From Peptococcaceae bacterium (GTDB lineage Bacteria > Bacillota > Peptococcia > Peptococcales > Peptococcaceae): 5,979 nt of DNA. The translations under genes were made by a program, and so were the position numbers. Where the stretch lies: the NCBI GenBank assembly GCA_900759105.1, contig CAAETY010000080.1, forward strand, positions 1 to 5,979. The letters are read 5' to 3'. This document shows, piece after piece, positions 1 to 4,483 of the stretch. The notes under the pieces are model-generated. The model worked only from the letters and a program-made list of their open reading frames with translations, made no database searches and was not told where the DNA came from. Positions within the stretch are counted from its first letter, which is position 1. Each line of letters starts with the position of its first letter.

Positions 1-12
1 CGTCGGCTGATA

Positions 13-621
13 ATGTCATTGGCTTTTTCGAATGTTTCTTGGTCAATGATCTGCAATTCCGGTATGTATTCCGAGCGGGCATTTTTCGTAATGATTCAGG
101 ATATTCAAAATGGTGACCGTGAGCAGGCACTCGCTCTTTTGGAGAAGTTTTCTCCCCTGCTCAAGAAATATGCATTCTTCCTGCAATCAGAGGATGCATT
201 GCAGGATTTCCAATGTTTCTTACTAGCGTTCGCCAAAAATTTACAACTCAATGAGTTGACTATAAGCACAGACGGTGCTATCATTAGCTATATCAACAAG
301 GCAATATATCATCATTATATCGCACTTTCTAAGGAGAAGCGCCATCAGCTTCCCACTGTTTCGATTGAAAGCCAAACGGACTATGATCCTTTGCAGTTTG
401 ACACTGCATTTAGCGAATCCGATACATACAATAATCTCTTGCTGCTTGATCTTAAACGTGCGCTAAGTACCGAAGAGTATCATGTCATTTATGACCATTA
501 CTTCCGTCAATATAGCATCCAAGAAATCGCCACAAGAGACAATAAGTCTCGACAGGCCATAAACAAATGCAAAAAGACCGCAATCGCAAAATTGAGACGC
601 TATTTTGGCGTCATATCATAG
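13..621 (+). CDS. TcdR/UviA-like small sigma-70 family RNA polymerase sigma factor
   Basis: Probable alternative sigma factor that directs RNA polymerase to a small set of promoters. Residues about 36-110 resemble sigma region 2 of the TcdR/BotR/UviA group: a KFSPLLKKYA stretch, an acidic DALQDFQCFLLAFAKN helix, then SYINKAIYHHYIALSKE. Residues about 145-198 form sigma region 4, with a helix-turn-helix (YSIQEIATRDNKSRQAINK) followed by a basic helix ending KLRRYF. Remembered TcdR has the same order and very similar landmarks (KPLVKK, YIHKS, SRQAVNKAK). The start is uncertain. The frame is open to the window edge, and ATGs at 13, 46, 64 and 91 all lack a clear ribosome binding site. ATG 64 would give 185 residues, close to TcdR length. 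The lysis genes to the right carry a shared promoter motif of the type this sigma group reads, so it is the likely activator; that is inference. A general conjugative-element HTH regulator is the main alternative. Confidence 0.8.
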   Translation: MSLAFSNVSWSMICNSGMYSERAFFVMIQDIQNGDREQALALLEKFSPLLKKYAFFLQSEDALQDFQCFLLAFAKNLQLNELTISTDGAIISYINKAIYHHYIALSKEKRHQLPTVSIESQTDYDPLQFDTAFSESDTYNNLLLLDLKRALSTEEYHVIYDHYFRQYSIQEIATRDNKSRQAINKCKKTAIAKLRRYFGVIS

Positions 622-644
622 CTATCAACGATCCACCCTATTTT

Positions 645-673
645 TTGACTTTTCGTAAACCATTTTGAATACT
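645..673 (+). promoter_or_regulatory. Putative sigma-A promoter of the lipoprotein gene
   Basis: TTGACT at 645-650 and AATACT at 668-673 are separated by 17 bases. This is a fair housekeeping-type -35/-10 pair (five and four of six consensus bases). It lies about 100 bases upstream of the lipoprotein start and 24 bases after the sigma-factor stop. No TTTACA-N16-CTCTTT element was found here, so this gene does not appear to share the promoter class of the lysis genes. Confidence 0.45.
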
Positions 674-719
674 GATACTCATTTTTTGAACATTCCATGC
701 ACATCTTCGTATTTTCCCT

Positions 720-742
720 ACAAACGTCCTTTTTCCGTTTGT
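720..742. repeat. Short inverted repeat in the lipoprotein leader
   Basis: ACAAACG (720-726) and CGTTTGT (736-742) can form a 7-bp stem with a 9-base pyrimidine-rich loop, 15 bases before the ribosome binding site. There is no T-tract after it, so it is not a typical terminator. It may be a leader hairpin or an operator; its function is unknown. Confidence 0.3.
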
Positions 743-756
743 GGTTAGATATTATT

Positions 757-764
757 GAAGGAGG
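757..764 (+). promoter_or_regulatory. Ribosome binding site of the lipoprotein gene
   Basis: GAAGGAGG ends 9 bases before the ATG at 774 and is near-perfectly complementary to the 16S rRNA tail. It fixes the lipoprotein start. Confidence 0.85.
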
Positions 765-773
765 ATTTCGATT

Positions 774-1577
774 ATGACTCAGAAAAGCACAAAAGCCATT
801 CTTTCTATTGCATTATGCACTTGCTTACTGTCGGGATGCAGCATTTCTATTACACCTGCATCGTCCTCGGCATCATCCACTCCTTTATCAAATTCAGAAA
901 ACAATTCGGACACAAATTCGACGGATACATCCGCTTCAGCACCCCCATCTCCAACTCCTGCTGCCACGGCTTCCGTTGATGAACCTGTCGAGTCGGCATC
1001 TGGTGATGTGCTTCCGGAGAGTACTCCCGCCCAAAATGAACAAATTTCCGTATTTCCTGATAATGAAGCGCAAAAATCCGATCTTGCTTTATATACCCAA
1101 ACTTTGGGACGTTTTTTCCATTCCCCTATGCAAAGCACCAAAGATATTCCTTTAGATTATTCTTTGTCATTCTTTTTGCTATACCAGACTTTTGAAAGAA
1201 ACGGCGAGGGTTCTTCTTATACACAGAATTCCAATTTTTTCTGGGAAATTCCCGAAAGCGATATTCTGCAAACCGCCGATTTATATTTAGGGCTTTCTGA
1301 TCTTTCTATTTCGAGTATAACCGAGTGGCCCTTTGGTGATCCACAAAACGGGACTTGCTATTACAGCCAAGAAACCTCTCTCCCCTACGGCGATATTACG
1401 GTAACAGATGTAACGTTCGATACGGCGGCTTCTGAAGCTCTAGTTTTTACAGAAACATCTGATAATCAATTTGAGGATTCCTCAAAACAAAAAAGCGCCT
1501 TAGTTTATCACTTCACTTACACTGATAATTCTGATGGGAATGTCGTTTATCAACTAGAGTCAATCACTTCCCAATGA
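774..1577 (+). CDS. Secreted lipoprotein of unknown function
   Basis: A 267-residue predicted lipoprotein. The N-terminus has a basic start (MTQKSTK), a hydrophobic stretch, and a lipobox with L19-S20-G21-C22, so Cys22 should be lipidated and the mature protein anchored on the outer face of the membrane. Residues about 28-85 are a low-complexity Ser/Thr/Pro/Ala/Glu tether, typical of cell-wall spanning linkers. Residues about 91-267 look like one folded acidic domain, with aromatic-rich segments (LGRFFHSP, DYSLSFFLLYQTF) and a beta-rich C-terminus. I do not recognise this domain. The gene follows the sigma factor on the same strand after 152 bases and has its own likely sigma-A promoter and strong ribosome binding site. 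It ends just before a long hairpin and converges with the M23 endopeptidase gene. A link to the sigma factor (sensor, immunity protein or lysis modulator) is only a possibility from position. Confidence 0.85.
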   Translation: MTQKSTKAILSIALCTCLLSGCSISITPASSSASSTPLSNSENNSDTNSTDTSASAPPSPTPAATASVDEPVESASGDVLPESTPAQNEQISVFPDNEAQKSDLALYTQTLGRFFHSPMQSTKDIPLDYSLSFFLLYQTFERNGEGSSYTQNSNFFWEIPESDILQTADLYLGLSDLSISSITEWPFGDPQNGTCYYSQETSLPYGDITVTDVTFDTAASEALVFTETSDNQFEDSSKQKSALVYHFTYTDNSDGNVVYQLESITSQ

Positions 1578-1626
1578 ATTTCCCATCATCAATCTTGTAA
1601 GACCGCTTTATCTTTTAACTGCCATC

Positions 1627-1695
1627 TAGCATAAGACAAGAGGCATCCCCCTTGTAGGAGAATGCCTCTTGTCTTATGCTAGGGCGTACTTTTTT
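1627..1695 (+). terminator. Long hairpin terminator between convergent genes
   Basis: A perfect 20-bp inverted repeat has arms at 1627-1646 and 1662-1681 and a 15-base loop. A run of six T lies at 1690-1695, eight bases after the stem, which is further away than in a classic intrinsic terminator. It sits between the lipoprotein (+) and the M23 endopeptidase (-), so it can block read-through from either side. The minus strand shows no T-tract after the stem. Confidence 0.6.
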
Positions 1696-1711
1696 CTATT
1701 AGAAGTACGCC
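1683..1711. repeat. Second inverted repeat spanning the M23 stop codon
   Basis: GGCGTACTT (1683-1691) and AAGTACGCC (1703-1711) form a perfect 9-bp stem with an 11-base loop. One arm lies inside the last codons of the endopeptidase gene and its stop codon is in the loop. It directly abuts the larger hairpin, giving a double stem-loop that could serve as a termination or 3'-end stabilising structure for the minus-strand transcript. Confidence 0.5.
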
Positions 1712-2628
1712 ATCGGGTTGATCCAATCACGATCAACATACCGATCAGTGCCCGTTTCAGGGTTCATATCGGTACTGTTAGCCTGCATAGCAAAGTGCAG
1801 ATGAGCAGCCGAGGAATTGCCCGTATTCCCCATATAGCCAATGATCTGCCCCTTGGTGACATACTGTCCTACGCTTACGAGCGGTGCAGACTGCATGTGC
1901 ATATAGATGGTTCGCAAATACGAGCCGCCATTGCTAGGTTTCGGGTTTGCGCTCTGGATAAAAACGCAGTTACCCATGGATGCGTTACCGGAGGTACCCT
2001 GAGAGGCATTCCAGTTAAATACGCGCTTAACCTTGCCAGAGCAGAATGCATAAATGGGATCGCCTTCAACACCAGCAGTCACTGCACCGATATCAATACC
2101 GGTATGTCCAGAGGAATAGGACTGGGTGATACGCGTAGACTTCGTCGGCCACACATAATCGCCCGTACTGCCGCCACCGCTGGACTGGGACGCGCAAAGC
2201 TGCCAAATCTGATTGTCTGCATTGGATGCATTTTCCCACGTCAGAGCAGCACCGCTCGAATTGGATGCCGGAGTCAGGTACAGGTTGTGGTTGATCATCT
2301 TGATACGGTACAGGCTATTGGCCGCGTCAACGGTCAAAAGGTCAATCAAAGCATCGTTAAAGTTGCCAGAGACCGGATAGAAGTCACAAACACTCCCTGC
2401 TTTGGTTCCGTAAATGTTCAGACCATACGCATTGTTGAGGTCAGAAAGCAGCTGGCAACCACCGCTGACCTTGTGAACTTTAAGGCGCTGATCAGCAGAA
2501 CCTGCTGCCGTATACAGCGTAGCCTTCTGGTGAGATGCGATGCTGCCATTGCCATAGCGGTTCAGCCAAAAACTGCTGTTGCCGCGATACGGACGAAAAT
2601 AGTAAGATTGCTCAAAAGTGTAAGCCAT
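1699..2628 (-). CDS. M23-family (LytM-like) peptidoglycan endopeptidase with N-terminal ricin-like domain
   Basis: A 309-residue probable lysin that cuts peptide cross-bridges in peptidoglycan. Residues about 1-145 form a ricin-type beta-trefoil-like module with degenerate QxW motifs (DQRLKV near 46-51, NQIWQL at 139-144), probably for wall-glycan binding. A Gly/Ser-rich linker (about 146-156) follows. The M23 domain (about 157-309) has all expected residues: H175 and D179 of HTGID, H244 of YMHM, and H276/H278 of HLHF. By analogy with LytM, H175, D179 and H278 bind zinc while H244 and H276 are catalytic. No signal peptide or membrane segment is present, so export should need a holin or cell lysis. 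GAAGGAG at 2639-2645 ends 10 bases before the ATG and fixes the start. The N-terminal domain is related to that of the upstream amidase, also starting MAY. The gene has its own TTTACA-N16-CTCTTT promoter-like element. Confidence 0.92.
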   Translation of the reverse strand: MAYTFEQSYYFRPYRGNSSFWLNRYGNGSIASHQKATLYTAAGSADQRLKVHKVSGGCQLLSDLNNAYGLNIYGTKAGSVCDFYPVSGNFNDALIDLLTVDAANSLYRIKMINHNLYLTPASNSSGAALTWENASNADNQIWQLCASQSSGGGSTGDYVWPTKSTRITQSYSSGHTGIDIGAVTAGVEGDPIYAFCSGKVKRVFNWNASQGTSGNASMGNCVFIQSANPKPSNGGSYLRTIYMHMQSAPLVSVGQYVTKGQIIGYMGNTGNSSAAHLHFAMQANSTDMNPETGTDRYVDRDWINPMAYF

Positions 2629-2661
2629 GATTTTTTCACTCCTTCATTGAATTTTGTCCTT

Positions 2662-2693
2662 GCACCTCGTCAGGTGCTTTTGTGAACGTTCAC
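2662..2693 (-). promoter_or_regulatory. Stem-loops in the leader of the M23 endopeptidase mRNA
   Basis: GTGAACGTTCAC at 2682-2693 is a 12-base perfect palindrome. It lies right where a transcript from the upstream promoter should begin. GCACCT (2662-2667) and AGGTGC (2672-2677) make a second hairpin with a 4-base loop. Both precede the ribosome binding site and leave it exposed. They may be an operator plus a 5' stem-loop, or two 5'-stabilising RNA hairpins. Confidence 0.45.
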
Positions 2694-2698
2694 TAAGT

Positions 2699-2726
2699 AA
2701 AGAGATTACTGCACCAATTTTGTAAA
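2699..2726 (-). promoter_or_regulatory. Putative TcdR/UviA-type promoter of the M23 endopeptidase gene
   Basis: Read on the minus strand, TTTACA (2726-2721) is followed after exactly 16 bases by CTCTTT (2704-2699), then ACTT. The same two hexamers with the same spacing precede the amidase and the holin. No sigma-A -10 element is evident in this gap. TTTACA matches the -35 sequence I recall for TcdR/BotR/UviA promoters; the CTCTTT -10 assignment is inference from the three copies. Unlike the other two copies, this one is not part of a palindrome, so it is independent support for the motif. Confidence 0.65.
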
Positions 2727-2743
2727 CCCTAAAATCAAAAAAA

Positions 2744-3733
2744 TCAGAAACCATTTATCGTGTTCGCTTTATCTACCAGTTCCTGCAGCTTTCCGGAAAG
2801 ATAAGAACCGGGGCATGCCGTCGCAGCGTACATACTGTGCCAAGTCAGATTTTTACCCTTAACCAATTTTCCAAGGCCATTACGGCGGGCGATATCCGCC
2901 ACCAGTGTAACCAGCGTTTGGAACGTCGTATCTGAAACAGGCCACTCCGGTGCGCCACCACTATTAGATGTCTCAATTGTTACTGCGCGGCAGTTTGCCT
3001 CCCAGTTGCCGTTCGTCCATGCCACATCACTTTCATGGACATACCGTCCGATATTCGTTTCAGAAACGCCGTAGTGGGAAGATCCTTTTCGACCTTCGCG
3101 CTGCCAAAGTGCGCCCAACGCCTCAATTGTCAGAATACTAGCACAATGGTGAATCGTGATTTCGGAAATGGTACCGCCCTGCGCTTTGCGATTTTTAGTA
3201 TAGTTATCCTTGTAGGCCGGGATAAATTTGGTAACCAACTTTGAGTCAGGCATGTCAGAGCCAGCGTCACTATCGCTACCATCACTGCCGGTTCCGGGTT
3301 CAAGAATTGTAAACATCTGTTCTTTCTCGTCCGTGTAGGCCGCCCATTTCAGCGCTGTACCGTCCGCTGTTAAATAGGTATCCCGATCCCGCAGTTTAAG
3401 ATAGTAGGTATCAGTCAGGCTCTCTACCTGTACCGCAGTTATAACCGTGTCGATATCGTCTGCCGTGTTCAAGTGCCAAACAATGCAGTTGGCATTGCGC
3501 GTGTTGTAATTCAGCGCGTACCAGCCTTCACCACGCTGCAAAACGATTCGGACATTGCCATTACCGCCGTAATTTTCCAGCGCCCAGCGCTGATCGGGAT
3601 TGTTGGTGCGGTTAAACAGGTTGACCGTTTCACCATTTTTTACAGTGCCGTCTTCATGGTTGCCCAGAACATTCACATACTTACCTGTTGCCACATTCTG
3701 CAGCTCATAGTAGTGGTTAAATTCGTATGCCAT
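2744..3733 (-). CDS. N-acetylmuramoyl-L-alanine amidase (Amidase_2 fold) with N-terminal ricin-like domain
   Basis: A 329-residue probable lysin that cleaves the bond between MurNAc and L-alanine in peptidoglycan. Residues about 1-145 are a ricin-like beta-trefoil module (NPDQRWAL near 45-52, TYLTADG near 119-125). It aligns along its length with the N-terminal domain of the neighbouring M23 enzyme. A Gly/Ser/Asp linker covers about 147-164. The amidase domain (about 165-329) shows H195 in TIHHCAS, then H299 and C307 in WHSMYAATACPG. The His, and the His-7-Cys pair, match the zinc ligands of T7 lysozyme-type amidases. SSHYGV at 218-223 fits the conserved Tyr region. An in-frame ATG at 3769 would add 12 residues, but AAGGAGA at 3741-3747 lies 7 bases before the ATG at 3733. 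That start also gives the MAY N-terminus shared with the M23 protein. No signal peptide is seen, so it probably depends on the holin divergently encoded next to it. Confidence 0.92.
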   Translation of the reverse strand: MAYEFNHYYELQNVATGKYVNVLGNHEDGTVKNGETVNLFNRTNNPDQRWALENYGGNGNVRIVLQRGEGWYALNYNTRNANCIVWHLNTADDIDTVITAVQVESLTDTYYLKLRDRDTYLTADGTALKWAAYTDEKEQMFTILEPGTGSDGSDSDAGSDMPDSKLVTKFIPAYKDNYTKNRKAQGGTISEITIHHCASILTIEALGALWQREGRKGSSHYGVSETNIGRYVHESDVAWTNGNWEANCRAVTIETSNSGGAPEWPVSDTTFQTLVTLVADIARRNGLGKLVKGKNLTWHSMYAATACPGSYLSGKLQELVDKANTINGF

Positions 3734-3740
3734 TTGTGAT

Positions 3741-3747
3741 TCTCCTT
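3741..3747 (-). promoter_or_regulatory. Ribosome binding site deciding the amidase start
   Basis: AAGGAGA on the minus strand is 7 bases from ATG 3733. It lies inside the coding frame of the longer alternative beginning at 3769, which shows that alternative to be an over-extension. Confidence 0.85.
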
Positions 3748-3750
3748 TTT

Positions 3751-3780
3751 TTACTTTTTGAGCGGCCACTCAAAAAGTAA
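3751..3780 (-). promoter_or_regulatory. Leader stem-loop at the 5' end of the amidase mRNA
   Basis: TTACTTTTTGAG (3751-3762) and CTCAAAAAGTAA (3769-3780) form a perfect 12-bp inverted repeat around a CGGCCA loop. A transcript from the adjacent promoter should start near 3772, so about half of the distal arm would be transcribed, giving a 5'-terminal hairpin with the ribosome binding site just after it. It overlaps the putative -10 element by two bases. It could be an mRNA stabiliser or a repressor operator. Confidence 0.45.
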
Positions 3781-3806
3781 AGAGAGCAAATCCTGCAAAA
3801 TGTAAA
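3779..3806 (-). promoter_or_regulatory. Putative TcdR/UviA-type promoter of the amidase gene
   Basis: On the minus strand TTTACA (3806-3801), a 16-base spacer and CTCTTT (3784-3779) are followed by ACTT, matching the endopeptidase promoter at both hexamers, the spacing and the next four bases. The predicted transcript start is about 40 bases from the amidase ATG. Confidence 0.65.
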
Positions 3807-3811
3807 TTGAG

Positions 3812-3839
3812 TTTACATTTTGCGGAATTTGCTCTCTTT
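3812..3839 (+). promoter_or_regulatory. Putative TcdR/UviA-type promoter of the holin gene
   Basis: TTTACA (3812-3817), a 16-base spacer, then CTCTTT (3834-3839). A start about 7 bases downstream would give a leader of about 25 bases holding the ribosome binding site. There is too little room (3840-3870) for any other promoter after the palindrome, so transcription of the holin has to start here or pass through the hairpin. Confidence 0.65.
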
Positions 3840-3855
3840 TGATAATAAATCTTAT

Positions 3856-3863
3856 AAAAGGAG
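3856..3863 (+). promoter_or_regulatory. Ribosome binding site of the holin gene
   Basis: AAAAGGAG ends 6 bases before the ATG at 3870, an optimal spacing. It supports the first of two nearby in-frame ATGs (3870 and 3876). Confidence 0.85.
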
Positions 3864-3869
3864 AATCCG

Positions 3870-4334
3870 ATGGATATGCAAACAGATTCCGTTGAAAAGG
3901 CCGCTGGCATCGGCGCAATCGGCCTATGGGCCGCATTGCATGGATGGCTTGGTTGGCTTGTTGTTCTCTATGCCGTCTGCATGATGCTGGATTGGGTAAC
4001 AGGTACCGTTCTTGCTATAAAAAATGGTGTTTGGAGTTCCCACAAAGCAAGGCAGGGATTGTGGCATAAAGGTGGAAGCATTATAATGATTTTTGTCAGT
4101 GTGTTGACAGATATCCTGCTTGGATTGACATTAAATCACATTTCCGGGCTCACGCTTCCGTTTAATTATGATATGCTGCTTACACCAATTGTTTTGTTTT
4201 GGTATATTGTGTCCGAATTGGGCAGTATCCTCGAAAATGCCGAAAAGATGGGTGCTCCTATTCCGCCACTACTTAAAAATGTTCTTGAAAAGATGCGTGA
4301 CCGTAACGATGACAAGAATACTCCCTCGCTATAG
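3870..4334 (+). CDS. TcdE-type toxin secretion / phage lysis holin
   Basis: A 154-residue membrane protein of the clostridial toxin-secretion/phage-lysis holin family (TcdE, UtxA and many Firmicutes phage holins). It would form membrane lesions that let the two signal-less lysins, or a protein cargo, reach the wall. Family hallmarks are visible: LDWVTGTVLAIKNG near residues 40-53, SSHKARQGLWHK near 56-67, and the C-terminal WYIVSELGSILENAEKMG (111-128) followed by APIPPLLKNVLEKM. Hydrophobic segments lie near 12-40, 70-89 and 101-118, and the C-terminus is charged (RDRNDDKN). The coding start reads Met-Asp-Met, so two initiation sites two codons apart are possible, recalling dual-start holins. 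It is divergent from the amidase, shares the palindromic promoter region with it, and ends before a strong terminator. Confidence 0.93.
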   Translation: MDMQTDSVEKAAGIGAIGLWAALHGWLGWLVVLYAVCMMLDWVTGTVLAIKNGVWSSHKARQGLWHKGGSIIMIFVSVLTDILLGLTLNHISGLTLPFNYDMLLTPIVLFWYIVSELGSILENAEKMGAPIPPLLKNVLEKMRDRNDDKNTPSL

Positions 4335-4349
4335 ACGTTCATTTTTTCT

Positions 4350-4407
4350 CATAAAACGCACAAATGCCCATCGGCTTTTGAACCGATGGGCATTTGTGCG
4401 TTTTATG
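4350..4407. terminator. Bidirectional intrinsic terminator after the holin and VanZ genes
   Basis: A perfect 25-bp inverted repeat has arms 4350-4374 and 4383-4407 and an 8-base loop. The GC-rich core is flanked by AAAA on the left and TTTT on the right, so it can act in both directions. It lies between the convergent holin (+) and VanZ-like (-) genes. The remaining bases up to 4483 show nothing further that I can recognise. Confidence 0.8.
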
Positions 4408-4483
4408 GCTTTCTATACAATGTACTTTACTTTTCTAGCTCGCGGTTTTATGATTTGGTCAAAATCCTATTTCTCTGTTATTT

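Larger units (their letters stand above)
3779..3839. repeat. Large palindrome made of two mirrored promoters
   Basis: Arms 3779-3806 and 3812-3839 are complementary at 26 of 28 positions around a TTGAG loop; the exceptions are one mismatch (3792/3826) and one G-T pair (3794/3824). Each arm is exactly one TTTACA-N16-CTCTTT unit, so the symmetry ends precisely at the two -10 hexamers. It looks like a terminator but lies between divergent genes, where a terminator would make little sense. Confidence 0.85.

Noticed and set aside
622..773. Terminator for the sigma-factor gene
   Set aside because: A TTTTTT run occurs at 641-646 but no convincing stem precedes it, so read-through into the lipoprotein gene remains possible.
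779..1141. A 120-residue minus-strand open frame opposite the lipoprotein gene
   Set aside because: It mirrors the low-complexity Ser/Thr/Pro coding region of the lipoprotein and has no support of its own.
1669..2685. A 338-residue plus-strand open frame opposite the M23 endopeptidase gene
   Set aside because: It is antisense to a gene with complete catalytic motifs. Its translation has no recognisable motif or suitable ribosome binding site, and it begins inside the terminator hairpin.
3779..3839. Reading the large palindrome as an intrinsic terminator
   Set aside because: It lies between divergent genes with too little room downstream for a separate holin promoter. Its arms match the promoter motif exactly, and the same motif occurs a third time outside any palindrome. 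A weak TTTT after the stem means a secondary attenuator role cannot be excluded.
1699..4334. Prophage lysis cassette
   Set aside because: No phage structural, packaging, integrase or repressor genes are seen on either side. The gene orientation and the separate promoter for each gene differ from a usual late-operon holin-endolysin pair. A remnant prophage cannot be fully excluded from this short window.
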